A DNA stretch of 64,000 nt from Lichina pygmaea (GCA_963422465.1 OY730171.1:1178001-1242000); one strand, 5' to 3'; positions 44,263-57,353 are shown, counted from the stretch's first letter. Translations and numbers: made by a program. The notes: generated by a model not told the origin, from the letters alone.

Positions 44263-47037
44263 CACAAGACGCTGTGGGTGAGACTCAGGCACTGCAGTTG
44301 CCAAGTGAGTATAAAGAATACCAGAAGATGTTTGAAGAAACAGCGATCATGACACTACTGGAACATCAGGAGTGGGACCACAAGATTCTGCTAGAAGACA
44401 GAAAAAAACCCACACATAGCCCTATCTACACTCTGTCAGCAAAAGAGCTTGAGGCCCTGAGAGACTACCTAGACAAGAACCTAGCAAAAAGGTTCATAAG
44501 ACCTTCAACATCACCAGCTGGATACCTGATATTGTTTGTGCTAACGAAAGATAGCAAACTTTGACTGTGTGTTGATTATCAGTGGCTAAATGTGATCACA
44601 GTGAAAAACTGCTACCCGCTGCCATTGATATCAGAAATCCAAGACCAGTTCCAAGAAGCCAAATAATTTACTAAGTTCAATATTTGAGGCACTTTCAACC
44701 TGGTTAAGATGAAAGATGGTGAAGAATGGAAGACAGCCTTTCGTACAAGGTACAGGCACTACAAGTATACTGTGATGCTATTCAGCCTTACAAATGCACT
44801 GGCAATATTCCAATTATTTATTAACACCATCCTCCAACAATACCTGGACATATTTGTCACCGCTTACATTGATGATATCTTGGTATACACCAATAGAACC
44901 TTGGAGGAGTATAAACAGTATGTCAAGAAGATCCTACATACACTCCAGAAAGCAGGCATGAGGTTACACCTTGATAAAAGTGTTTTCCACACAAAAGAAG
45001 TGGAATATTTGGGGTTGATCCTGACAACAGAAGGAATCTGAATAGACAACACAAAGATGGCAGTAGTACAAGACTGGCCAACACCCAAAAACCTCAAAGA
45101 AGTACAATCCTTTCTAGAATTTGCAAACTTCTACTGACAATTCATCAAGGACTACTCAAGAACAGCAGTAGCCTTGACAGAGTTAACCAGAAAGAACAAA
45201 CCTTTCAGGTGGGGGGAGAGCCAACAGGTGGCCTTCCAGGAGTTGAAGAATAAATTCATCTCCACACCTATTTTGGCATTATTTGATTCTGAGAAGAGGA
45301 TTATTCTGGAAACTGATGCCTCAGACCAAGCATTGGGATCCTGCTTGTGTCAACCAGACGCCAACAACTGCTTACACCCTGTTGTGTACTGATCAAGAAA
45401 GTTCTCTGGCCCAGAACTGAGGTACAATGTTCACAACAAAGAGTTGTTAGCAATCATCAACACATTCCAAGAATGGAGGCCTTACTTGGAGAGGGCAAAA
45501 TACACAGTAGACATGTACTCAGACCACAAGAACTTAGCTTACTTCACAACAACAAAGAATCTAAACTGACAACAAGTTTGATGGGCAGAGTTGTTGGCAT
45601 TATACAACTTTCAAATCCTCTACCAGAAAGGCACTGAAAATACTTGAGTGGACACACTCAGCAGACAACCAGATTTAATAGACAACAAAACAACAGAGGA
45701 ACACCCAATCCTAGCAACAAAAGGACAAACCCTGGTCTATGCCCAACCCCAACTGGCAACAACTGAAACAAAAGGTCCACTCCTTACCCTTGGCCACAAG
45801 GTGGCAAACAAAAAGGAAATCATGCCAGAAAAAGCACAAGAGGAGGTGATCTGGAGGCACCATGATGGACCTTTGCACAGACACCCCGGGTGAGATAAAA
45901 CCTTGGAGAAAATCCAAAGGAACTACCACTTCAACAGAATGAAGTGCAAGGTCACAGAGTTCATCCACAACTGTGAACAGTGTGCAAAGAACAAACCATC
46001 AAGACATAAGCCCTATGGGCAGGCACAGCAAATAGACCTACCCAAGGCACCATGAGAAACTATCACAATGGATTTTGTGGTCAAGTTGCCAAAGTCAACA
46101 GACCCAGCAACAAAGGTGGTATACAATAGTATTTTGGTGGTTGTTGACAAGCTCACCAAATACACTCACCTGGTCCTGTGGAAAGAGTCAGGAACCACAA
46201 ACAAACTTGCGAGCATCCTGCTCAAAGAGCTGGTAAGCTACTGAGAGCTACCAAAAACAATTATCTCAGATTGAGACAAACTCTTCACCTTGAAATTCTG
46301 GAACATGTGGACAAGGCAACTTGGCATTGATACAAGGATGTTCACAGTCTACCACCCACAAACTGACAGACAAACTGAGTGGACAAACCAGACGATAGAG
46401 TAGTATCTACAACACTACATCAACCACCAGCAGGATAACTGGGTGGAACTGCTACCAATAGCCCAGTTTGTGTACAACAACCAGCAACACAGTGTGACAG
46501 AGACAACACTGTTCTTTGCGAACTACGGAAGAAACCCCTGATAGCAGGCAACAGCAGAAGGCAACATTGTTGATGATAACAAACTTGCTGCTATGCACAA
46601 GATGATGAAAACAACAATCAACTGTGCCCAGAACACCACCACCCACCAATTACACAACAAAAGGTTGAAGAGACCAACCCTGGAAAGAGGGGATAAAGTC
46701 TACCTATCAACAAAAAACCTGCGCTCAAAGTGACTGAGCAAAAAGCTGGACTATGTACGAATCAGACTATTTGAAATCAAGAAGCACACTGGGAAAGTCA
46801 ACTATCAACTGAGACTACCACAAAAAGCAAGAATACACTGAGTATTCCACATCTCACTGCTTGAACCAGCACTCAGCAACGCAGAGATCAAGACAGAATA
46901 GAACTTCGAGGATGACAAAGAAGAGTACGATGTTGAAAGAATTCTGGATAGTCAAAGAAACAGACAGAAAACTGAGTACCTGGTGAAGTGGTTAGGATTT
47001 GACAAAGAGGAGAATTTGTGGGAACCAACTAAGAACT

Positions 47038-47535
47038 TCAGCTCTGCGATAAACCAGAAGCTGGTGGATTACCACCAAGCAAACCCGCAGTGACCAGGTC
47101 TGACAGAGACAACAGCTCAAGAGAAGCCAAAGTCTCTGAAGAGAAGATGTCCTCAAAGGACAGCAGAGCAGCAGTCTGACTGGCCTCCTGTTCGCAGATA
47201 ATGTGGAGAATCTCTTGTTCCTGAGCATCAAGGGACTTTTGATCCTTGATAGCTGACAGCTCACAACAGATAGCATCAGTCTTCTTCTGTGAGAGATGAC
47301 CCAGCTGCCAGTGGAGGTGGATCTGCCGGGGAAGCAACTTTGATAATTGGTCATCAGTCTCCTGCAGCTGAGCCTTGAGCTGCTCACACTCAAGTTCCAT
47401 CTTCTTCCATTCTGATTCTGAGAGATGAAAGTCACAGCAACAACCCTTCTTGATGCACTGACAGCAAAAAGATGATGCAGAACTCATGACACACTTAGTG
47501 TGGTCATGACAACAAGCACTGCATGCGATTTTCAA
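47038..47535 (-). CDS. Antisense Zn-cluster/coiled-coil frame inside chromovirus A
   Basis: 165 residues, running against the element's pol, between its chromodomain and 3' LTR (and overlapping the chromodomain end). The N-terminus MKIACSACCHDHTKCVMSSA then SSFCCQCIKKGCCC is close to a C-x2-C-x6-C ... C-x2-C zinc-cluster pattern. A coiled-coil follows (ESEWKKMELECEQLKAQLQE, then TDDQLSKLLPRQ) and a Ser/Leu-rich end. A second, partial copy of the same N-terminus is at 60853-61032. Zinc cluster plus coiled coil suggests DNA binding and dimerisation, but the role is unknown. The frame is open while the surrounding pol is decayed. Confidence 0.55.
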   Translation of the reverse strand: MKIACSACCHDHTKCVMSSASSFCCQCIKKGCCCDFHLSESEWKKMELECEQLKAQLQETDDQLSKLLPRQIHLHWQLGHLSQKKTDAICCELSAIKDQKSLDAQEQEILHIICEQEASQTAALLSFEDIFSSETLASLELLSLSDLVTAGLLGGNPPASGLSQS

Positions 47536-47671
47536 TTCCTTGCCTATTTTGCCAATGTGACAAGAGAGAGAACTGCGATGACAAGTACAAGTTGTCTGAT
47601 CTTGGTTTATGACAAAAGAGGAGCAGGAAGGAAAAGGATCTGGGGACAGAACTCTTGGAGAGAGAGAATAG

Positions 47672-48130
47672 TGTTAAGGCCTAGGCTGTTCCAGCCTAGG
47701 TAAGCAAGGGAGGAGTGTTAGTCATACAGAACAACATCCGACTGATCTGGTGGACAAGCAAAAGCTAAGTGAGGAGCTTGTCCAGTGGACAAGCAGGAGC
47801 TAAGCAAGGAGCTTGTCTGGTGGACAAGCTGGAGCTAAGTGAGGAGCTTGTCTGGTGGACAAGCAGGAGCTAAGTGAGGAGCTTGTCCACACAAAAGGAT
47901 GATACCCCTCGGAGAAGACCCCCCCCCTAGGGCATCTGTATAAAGACTACCCCAAGAGCCCGGAGGGATTAGCTCTCCAGGCTGAACACATATACACACA
48001 TCGTACTGAGACAATAGTACAGAGAGAGTTACTTTTCTGTCTATTTCTCTATCAAGTCCCTGTCTAGAATCCACTCTGTGAAGCAACAGACTGTACTGGT
48101 TTCTGTGTGAACCCGGCCCAGTCTTTAACA
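47672..48130 (+). repeat. LTR of chromovirus A (copy 1, 3' LTR)
   Basis: TGTTAAGG...CTTTAACA, 459 bp, preceded by a purine-rich tract ending GAGAGAGAATAG. It contains four ~33-bp tandem units with GGACAAGC...GAGCTTGTC (about 47748-47890) that are absent from the other two LTRs, and a promoter-like TCTGTATAAAGAC. Its right neighbour is LINE sequence, into which the element evidently inserted. Confidence 0.8.
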
Positions 48131-51100
48131 GCCAAGCAGAAGCTCAGAGAGACTCAGAGGTGCACTCCCAGAAGTGCAAATTCTCTCTTCAAGATCAGCC
48201 AACTCTGGAGGAAAGCTACCAGCTAACCTCTTCAAGATCTTTGATACTGAGATGTCTGCATGAAAAACATAAAGCTGACACTTCTCCAGTATAATGTGCA
48301 AAAAAGCCAATCAGTCCAAGACCTACTGCTAGCAACCTCAGCTCTTCAAGAGGTGGACATTATTGCACTTCAAAAGCTCTGGAAAAACCCTCACCTAGAA
48401 ACAAGCACTTCAACTGTTTTCTCTTCCTTTCTTTCTCTCTACTGTTCAGAGATTGGCAGAACACTTTTTCTTATTAATAAAAATCTGAAACTCTCTTCTC
48501 TTCATCTGACCTTCTGGAATAAAGACTTTGTCTTTCTTGAAATCTACTTGGAAAATTCTTCTACTTCTTTTTGGGTACATAATCTCTACTTCACCTCATC
48601 AAGTCAAGAAAACTACACAGAGGCATCAGAAGCTCTTCTCTGTTTACTCCAAAATACTTTACAAGAACAAGAACAACATATTCTTCTCACAGACTCAAAT
48701 CTTCACCACCCAGACTGGTCAAAGAAAAGAAGACTGTACTCTGAGACTGCAAACAAGTTTCAAGACCTAATGAAAGATTTAAATCTGGATTTAGCTATTG
48801 CATCTTTCACCCCTACCAGAGCAAGATCTCTTTCTGAAAAACCATGTTCTGCTATTGATCTGTTTTTTATTTCTTCTTCTTTGTCTAACTCTCTGATTTT
48901 CTCCAAAGTGGCTCTTCAGTTCTTTCATAGGTCTGACCACAGACCTGTACTAACCTGCCTGGACCTGGATTCTCCAAGGAAAATCTGGAAACCAGAAAGA
49001 AACTGGAGGACACTGGACTCAAACCGTGCAAGAGTAGAGTGTGAGAAGCTACACCTGCCTTTCCACTTCCAAGACAAATATGAAGTGGATGAGTACTTGG
49101 AGTATCTTGACAACTTTCTCCAAGAAATAGCAAGCAAATCCACACAGCTCCAGAAGCAATCTGACCACTCAGTTCTCTGGTGGAATCAAGAGATCCAAAA
49201 CAAGGTTAAAGAGGAAAAAAGAGTATGAAGAAAAATGCAAAAAAGCAAGCAAGTCAGAAGGAACTTGACCAAGCAACTAAGCTCAAGAAAAAGGCAGTCA
49301 GAGATAGAAAAACAGAACACTTTCAGACACCAAATCCATGAGCTGGCCAGCTCTTCAAAGTTCTGGAAGCTTGCAAAGTGGGGAAAGTCTAAAGCTAACA
49401 AGACTTCTGATCTTCCTCTGGTTCCTGACCTGGAAACACAAGAAGGAATAGCCAAAACCTTTGAGGAAAAGACTAAAGCCTTCTCACAGCAGTTCTTTCC
49501 AAAAGCTCTAGTTCCAGAACCAGGCTCAGAAAGCTCCCAGACTATCTCTGAGATACAGCTCTCCCAGGAGGTAACATGTGAAGAAGTGGAGCAAATTCTG
49601 GCCAAGAAGAAACCTTTCACAGCAGGAGGGAGAGATAAGCTGCCAAATGGATTTCTGAGAGCTCTGGGGCCTAGGTTCTGCCAAGCTCTAGCTATTCTGA
49701 CTTCAACATGCTGGAAACTAGAGTACTTCCCTGAAAGATTTAAGAGTGCAAAAACAGTCTGCTTGAGGAAACCTGGCAAGGGAACCTACAATCAAGCTAA
49801 AGCCTGGTGCCCTATAGCTCTGCTAAACACAACAGGCAAGCTGATGGAAGCTATTGCTGCAGCCAGACTAAGCAAGATAGCAGAAGAAGCTGGACTATTG
49901 CCAGATATCCAGATGGGCTTTAGGAAAGGAAGATCCACAGAAGCAGCACTTTTCCTTCTAACCTCCCAAGTGGAAAAAGTCTGGAAGGAAGGCATGGTTG
50001 CATCCCTACTCTCACTGGATATCTCAGGAGCCTATGACAGAGTTCTCCCCAAGATACTACAGTAAATTCTGAAAAGAAAAGGAATACCTGCCTGGCTAGC
50101 TTCCTGGATCTACTTCTTCTGTGATAAGTGCTCTACCACTCTTGTCTTTGATGATTCTGAGTCTTGTTCAATTCCTATTCATTGTGGAGTTTCTCAAGGT
50201 TCTCTATTATCCCCTATTCTTTTTCTATTCTACATTTCTGAATTGCATGAGACTGTGCATACTCCCTCTTCTGGTGTATCTGCCCTGGGGTTTGCAGATG
50301 ATACAAATCTGCTTGCTTTTGGTCACTCCTTGAAAAGTAACCTTCTGAAGTTAAAGAACACACACCTCAAATGTCTATCATGGGCTGCAAGACATGGAAT
50401 GGTCTTCTCTCCTGAGAAATATGAAATACTTCATTTTTCCAGAAGAAGATCAGACAATCTTCAGCTCAAGCTCAGACTGGGGAATGTGATTCTCAAACCA
50501 AAAGAAGAAGTGTGAGTACTTGGAGTGTACCTAGATGCAAAGCTCCACTGGCACAAACACCAGAGGATTATTCTTCAAAAAGCACAGAAAGCACTCTCTT
50601 CTCTTTCTAGAACTTCCTATTCTACTTGGGGCTTTCCAGTTCACACATCATGTCTGGTGTACACTGCTATACTGAGATCTCTACTGAGCTATGCAGTGGG
50701 GATCTGGTTTAACCCTCTAAGAAAATCCTCCAATATCTCTTCTCTTGTTTCATTTCAAAACAGATGCCTAAGACTTATTGGGGGTGCCTTCAAAGCCACT
50801 CCTTCTTTTCTATTAGAAAGTGAGCTTTTTCTTCTACCTCTAGACCTATACTTTAAATTTCGCACTGCCTGTTTTCTTTCTTCTATTCAAAACTCCCCTC
50901 TCAAATACTTTCTTGACAGTATCTTTTCCACTATTTCCAGCTATGCCTCTCTCTTGAAGAAATCTTTAAAGGAATCCTCAACTATCTCTCCTAAGTGGAA
51001 ATTCACTTGGTTAAGTCAAATAACTACTAACCAGGCTAGTTCAAAGAAAGAACTACAAAAGCTCTTTACTAAAGAGTGGGAAGACCAATGGGAAGAGAAG

Positions 51101-51678
51101 AAAAGAAGAAGCTATCCAGGCTGGCAGACTTTCTGTCAAAAGCCACACAAAAACAATCTGAAGCTCTACAAAGAGTTACAGAAAGCTGAGGCAAGTCTGC
51201 TACTGCAAATCAGGACTGGAAGAATTGGTCTGGCAAGTTTTCTTTTCAGAGCTGGAGTTCCTGACTTCCCTACCCCACTATGTGTGTGTGGCCAAGCAGA
51301 AGAAACTGCAAAACATATACCTCTTCATGCTCTCTTTATTCAAGACAAAAACAACAAGTTTTTTTTAATCCCCAAGACTTCACCACTATTATTTCAAACC
51401 CAGAGCTACTACAGAAGTTCTTGTACTGGTTTATTTCTTTGAAAAGACTAAACCAGTTTAATCTGACTTTCAAACTCCACTATTCCCAATATAATACCTA
51501 GATTCCCTTCTCTTACCAGAAACTTCAAGATTTCTTTTGTTACATTCTCTAGTCACACCCTGCCTTCAGTTTTTATCTCTTCAAAGGTTTTCTGAAGAAG
51601 TTTACTACTAGCTAGAAGATCTGCATGGCTGTAAAGCTACTACCAGTGTAAGAATCAAATAAAATAAAAATAAAATAA
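48131..51678 (+). mobile_element. LINE 4: endonuclease to 3' tail
   Basis: The plus strand contains the ORF2 start (48260, MKNIKLTLLQYNVQKSQSVQ), the endonuclease (HILLTDSNLHHPDW, SDHRPV) to 49228, where TGA stands for an Arg codon, then the RT region 49235-51442 and the 3' tail AAATAAAATAAAAATAAAAT. It shares with LINE 3 both the TAA after KILQ (50062-50064) and the TGA at EEV (50513-50515). A short deletion near 51318 shifts the frame at KHI. The left end abuts the chromovirus A LTR, so its own 5' end is missing. Confidence 0.85.
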
Positions 51679-51679
51679 A

Positions 51680-52067
51680 AACCTTGTTCTGGATCTCTTG
51701 GTTCCACCAGAGAACTGAGTGGCCAGATTGTTTCTGGAGCTGTGTGCATTTGCTTGCTACTCCTTGGAGAAAGCTGTCCAGATACTCCAAGTACTTATCC
51801 ACTTCATCTTTATCTTGAAAGTGGAAAGATAGCTGTAGCTTCTCACACTCTGCTTTCGCAAAGTTTGAGTCCAGTGTTGTCCAGTTTCTTTCTGGCTTCC
51901 AGGATTTCCTTGGAGGATCCAGGTCCAGGCTAGTTAATACAGGTCTATGGTCAGACCTATAAAAGAACTGGAGAGCCACTTTAGAGAAAATCAGAGAGTT
52001 AGAAAGAGAAGAAGAAATAAAAGACAAATCAATAGAAGAATATAGTTTTTCAGAAAGAGATCTTGCT
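51680..52067 (-). mobile_element. LINE 5: endonuclease fragment
   Basis: The minus strand encodes SLSEKLYSSIDLSFISSSLS and SDHRPVLTSLDLDPPRKSWK, then QSGHSVLWWNQEIQNKV, the C-terminal half of the LINE endonuclease. The left boundary is the tail of LINE 4 (which probably inserted into it); the right boundary is the 5' LTR of chromovirus B. Confidence 0.8.
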
Positions 52068-52413
52068 TGTCACAGTTCTGGCCCAGTTGCATATCTGGCA
52101 CAAGTCATACACCTTGCTGGGAAGTTCCATCTGCACTGTTGCCTGTTTGCTCTACTATTGCCTTGTTGCATATCTGGCACAAGTCACGCACCTTGCTGGA
52201 AAGTTCTATCTGCACTGTTACCTGTTTGCTCCACTGTATCCCCTGCCTATAAGAACTCCTCCTGCTCCCCCAGCTTCTTCTCTTCTTCTTTTCTCTTTTC
52301 CTTCCTTGTCTTTTGTCTTATACATCAATCCAAGTCTCAAGTCTCAAGCCAAGTCAGGTCAAGGTTACTAAATCAGTTAGGCTTGAGTTCTGCTCTGCTA
52401 TTGCCTTGTCACA
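52068..52413 (+). repeat. LTR of chromovirus B (5' LTR)
   Basis: TG...CA ends. Two tandem ~78-bp units start GTTGCATATCTGGCACAAGT, followed by CCTGCCTATAAGAACTCCTC as a TATA-like promoter and a pyrimidine-rich leader. The same LTR occurs inverted at 59463-59808 (346 bp, two units) and truncated at 57190-57353 (one unit). Confidence 0.85.
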
Positions 52414-55400
52414 CTACGAAAGCCCTACCCAACCATAACATACTTCACCAAGCCACATTCACATCCTTGTCATATCTCAACAACCAGACCAAGCTATGCC
52501 AGTTGCTGGAAATAACAAGTTCCTTCACAACATGTTTGCAGAGTTTATACAAATTCAAGCTACTAACACTACTCCCAAGACCAAGTCCAAACACACTGCT
52601 GACCCAGAGATCTTCAGTGGTAATAGTGGAAACACGGAAATCATGTATGAGAAGCTTGAGAGCTTCATCATATCACTATCACTTAAGATAACACTCAGCA
52701 CTGACTGGTACCCCACAGAAACATCGTGGATTGCGTACGTCTTTTCACACACGACTGGTACTGTGCAGTCCCACATCTCAGCTAAGATCACAGCTGGCCA
52801 GTACATTGACTGGTACAACATTGTCCAAGATCTCTGGAACACTTTTTCTGACCCAGACCCAGAGTTCCTAGCTCAGAGAAAGCTTATCACCTTACGTCAG
52901 GCCAACTATTCCTTTGCTGAGTTCTTCACAGAGTTCAATCAGTATGCTCCACGCACAGGCTTCAATAACAAGGCCTTGAAGTACTATCTTTGATGCACTG
53001 TCTCTGAAGAGCTTGCCAAGTAGCTTGTCAGCATCAACCTCAAGAACATCAGCTATCAGAAGCTTGTTGAGGAATGCCAGCTGCAGGACAACCAGTTGTG
53101 TGCCACTTCTGCCAACTCTTACTGTCCACATCAAGCACCTCCCACCCAAGCCTCAGTTCCACAGTCAGGAGCTTCAGTTCTGTGTCCAGAGTTTATCAAG
53201 CCAGTCTTCACACCACAGCCACCAAGTCCTACCATGGATCTCAGCCACTCTAAGCTGACACCAGAAAAGTAAGAACATCACTGAAGCAAAGGCCTCTACT
53301 TCTACTGTGGGAACCAAGATCACATCTCAAACTTCTGTCTAGTGAAAAGTATACCTGTTGTTACTACCACCACAACCACCACCAAGTCTGCCACTGTTGA
53401 GACTACTCCAGAGTTGGAAAACAAGTAGTCCTTGGTTATCATCACACCCAAGAACATGAAAAGGATCTCCATGTTGGCTATCTGTCTCCAGACCAGCAAT
53501 TAGACAGTAAGTACTTGTTTCTTCCTTGTATCCTAGATGTGAAATTCAAGTGCAATACTCTTATTGACTCTGGCTGTTCAGCATTTGGCTGTATTGGTGC
53601 TTCCTTTGCGTAATCCCTTCACCAAGAACCTCTCCCCTACCCACGCACATTGTGATTATTTGATGGCAAGATGTCACAAACCACACATCTCACCAAGACA
53701 ATCATGACCACAGCACATGGCATGCACCAGGAAGAAGTCTCTCTCTTTGTGTCTCCTGGTCTTCACTATAATGTGATTCTGGGGATACTATAGCTCCAGA
53801 AACACAGGCCACACATTGATTAGACAAACACCTCAATCATGTTCAAGTCAGATCACTACTGATCTGCATGCCTCAAGTCAAACAATAGCTATCCAATCTC
53901 TTTGGATCTTGAAGCCAAGATGTCTGCTGAAAAGTCTCAGGATCCCAAGCTTCTTTCTGCCATGCCAATCCCCATCAATGCTGCCATATTTTCTCTTCTT
54001 ACTGCCAAGCCAGATCACCAGGTGTTCAGTGTTTCTCTGAGAGACATTGAGCAGGTGTTGAAGCCAAAGAAGTGTGTGGATCCTGCCACACTTCTCCCTG
54101 CTCAGTACCACAAGTTCCTGGACATCTTCAGCAAGGATAACACTGACAAGCTTCCTTCTCTACACCCAGGAGTTGACTATAAGATCAAGATAGAACCAGG
54201 AACCCAGGCACCCTCTAGACCTCTGTACAGCATGAGCAGAGAAGAACTTGAAGTTCTCAAGAAGTACCTGACAGAGAACCTGAACAAGGGCTTTATTCAA
54301 GCATCTTCATCACCTGCTGCTACACCAGTCCTTTTTGTCAAGAAGCCAGAAGGTGGATTGTGTTTCTGTGTAGACTACAGAGTACTCAACACTATCACCA
54401 TCAAGAACTGTTACCCTGTACCACTGATCCGGAAGATGTTGGACAAGCTTTGCAAAGTTGTGTGGTACACCAAGCTTGACATTGTTGGTGCCTTCAACTG
54501 TATCCAGATGAAGGAAGGTGAAGAATAGAAGACTATGTTCCACACACACTCAGACCTCTACAAATACTGTGTCATGCCTTTTGGTCTTGCCAATACTCCA
54601 AGCACATTCCAGAACTACATCAATAATGTTTTGGGACCTGACATCCTTGATGTCTTTAGCACTGCCTATGTGGATAACATCCTTGTCTACAGTCAGACAC
54701 TCAAGAAATACCAGAAGCACATCAAGCTTGTTCTCAGTCAACTATGAGATACAAGGCTGTAAGTTGACATCTCCAAGTGTGACTTTGAAGTGTATCAAGT
54801 CAAGTACCTTGGCTTTATTATTCAGTCTACCACTGAAGATAGCTGACCTGGATCTGTGAGCATAGACCCAGCCAAGACCAACACTATCAAGGAGTGGAAT
54901 CCTCCTGCCAGTCTCAAGGAAGTGCAGAGTTTTATTGTCTTTGCAAACTTCTACCACCAGTTCATCAAAGACTTTGCCAAGCTTGCATCCCCACTCACAG
55001 CTCTGACCAAGAAGAATGTTGCCTTCAAGTGGGAAACCCCAGAGCAGTACTTGTTTGAAAGTATCAAGAAGGTGTTCAGCACTACACCTATCCTGCAGTA
55101 CTTTGATCTGGAGAAGGAGTGTGTTGTTAAGACTGACACTTCTGACTATATCTCTGGTGCTGTCTTGTCACAGCCAGATCATGAAGGAGTTCTACACCCT
55201 ATTACTTTCTTGTTACACCACCACCTGCCAGCAGAATACAACTACAAGATCTATGACAAAGAGTTGCTGGCAATTGTCTGTACCTTTGAAGAATAGTGAG
55301 CAGAGCTTAAAGAATCTCCAGAATCTGTCAAAGTGATCTCTGATCATAAGAACTTGGAGTACTTCATGTTATCAAAATACTTTTCCCACTGTCAAGCCTG

Positions 55401-57353
55401 TTGGAGTGAGTTCTTATCACACTTTAATTTCAAGATTAGCTACTGTCTAGACAGTCAGTGCAAGGCCGACACCCTCACTCAATATTCCCAAGACCTCCTG
55501 TCAGAGAGTGATCTCTGTCAAGACTTCATGGAGTAAGTCATCCTCAAGCCCAAGAATCTTGCACATTCAGAGGTTCAAGTCAAGCCTATCTGGATCCTGA
55601 GATATTCAGAAGCTGCACCAGTTGACACTGAACCTGATGCTACACCTCTTTCAGACATCATCTAAGCTACCTATAACAACCTTGCTAAAGGTGATCCAGT
55701 GGCAACAGTGTCACAGATGCTAAGGGATAGTGTTAGGTATAGTTGAGAAGTGTCTCTCTCAGACTACAGCTTGGAAAATGACTGTCTCTTCTACAAGAAC
55801 TGACTCTGGATCTCTGAGAACAATGAGCTATGCCTACACCTGTTCCAAGAAGTCTATGACCAAGCAATGGCTGGCCACACTGGGATTGCCAAGACCCACA
55901 ATCTCCTGTCTTGTTGGTACTATTAGCTAAAGATAGTAAACATTATACAGCAGTATATCAGGAATTGTCATGTCTGCTCTCAAGCAAAGTCTACCTGTGA
56001 TCACCAAGGAGAGCTGCTGTCTCTTCCTGTACCTCAGCAATGTTGGCAGGATCTGGCTATAGATTTTATTACTGACTTGCCTAAGTCAAGAGATACCTGC
56101 TTCCCTGGTGCCAAGCACATCTGGGTTATCACTGACTATCTCACCAAAGAACACCACTTTGTGCCATGTGCTGAGATAACAATCTCACATCTTGTCTGGA
56201 TGTTCATCCAGTTTGTTATCTATACCTATAGCTTACTCAGGAGTATTGTCTCAGACAGAGGAGATCAGTTTGTCAGCTTATTCTAGAAAGCACTCTGTGC
56301 CCATCTTGACATCATGCTACAACTATCCTCAGGACACCACCCAGAGACAGATAGTCAGACAGAACAAGAGAATCAGGAGCTTGAACACTACCTGAGATCC
56401 TATGTCAACTATCTCCAAGATGACTGGGTCCAATAACTTCCTCTGGCAGAGTTCACGCAGAACAACTCCCAGTCTGATTCCTCTGGTATATCACTGTTCT
56501 TTACCAACAAAGAGTTCTATCCACAGCTTAGCATCACACCCACAAGTGAAGCCTGCAACCAAGATGCTATGGAAATCTCTGGAAAAATAACGCAGATTCT
56601 GGAACAGTTGCAAGCTGAACTCTGACTATCTCAGGAAGCTTAAGCTTATGCCACCAATTTACATCAAGTCCTGTCACTGTCCTATCACACTGGAGATCTT
56701 GTTTGGCTGAATACCAAGAACATCAGGACACACTGCCTATGTAAAAAGCTTGACAACAAGTGGATTGGACTATTCAAGGTGTTGAAGATAGTCAGAAGCT
56801 GTGCCTGCTATCTGGAACTTCCACACACTCTCAAGATCCACCCTGTCTTTCATGTTTCCCTTCTATGTCTGACACCTGCTAATCCTATCCCTGGCCAATC
56901 AAATGAACACCCTGGCCCTGTCATTAGTCAAGACACAGATGAAGAGTTCCAGGTTGAAGAAATCCTTGACTCTAAGCCAGCAATATCTTGACAGATGTTC
57001 AAGTACCTGGTCAAATAGTCCAGATAGCCAATTGAAGATGCCACTGAAGAGTCTATTGAGCATCTTGACAACACCAAAGACACCATCTACAACTTCCATA
57101 AGAAATACCCAAGGAAACCACAGCCACAGAACTATGCCCATGAGTGGTCTGAGGCTCACAGGAGTTCACTATGTGAAGGAGAGGGGTAATATCACAGTTC
57201 TGGCCCAGTTGCATATCTGGCACAAGTCACACACCTTGCCGGGAAGTTCTATCTGCACTGTTGCCTGTTTGCTCTGCTGTATCCCCTGCCTATAAGAACT
57301 TCTCCTGCTCTCCCAGCTTCTTCTCTTCTTCTTTTCTTTTTTCCTTCCTTGTC
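52068..57353 (+). mobile_element. Chromovirus B fossil, copy 1
   Basis: 5' LTR 52068-52413 (TGTCACAG...TTGTCACA, 346 bp). A Gag-like region follows at about 52496-52993, then protease/RT (about 53500-54800), RNase H (about 54880-55450), integrase (about 55760-56600) and a chromodomain-like end (about 56940-57110). The 3' LTR begins at 57190 and is cut at 57353 by LINE 6. Broken many times over. The 5' and 3' LTR differ in the number of an internal ~78-bp unit as well as at scattered bases, so it is not recent. Confidence 0.8.

Larger units (their letters stand above)
44263..48130 (+). mobile_element. Chromovirus A fossil, copy 1
   Basis: A Ty3-type pol on the plus strand: RT (about 44300-45050), RNase H (about 45200-45560), integrase (about 45880-46560) and a chromodomain (about 46930-47080, WLGFDKEENLWEP), then a region with an antisense Cys-rich frame and the 3' LTR (47672-48130). 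The gag end is lost at the LINE 3 boundary. Broken many times over (of the order of twenty or more); not a recent insertion. Confidence 0.8.

Noticed and set aside
57261-57353. Reading frame of LINE 6 extending into the upstream LTR as a possible LTR-driven fusion protein
   Set aside because: The extension begins at a non-ATG codon and lies in the LTR pyrimidine leader; it is a chance open stretch joined to the LINE.
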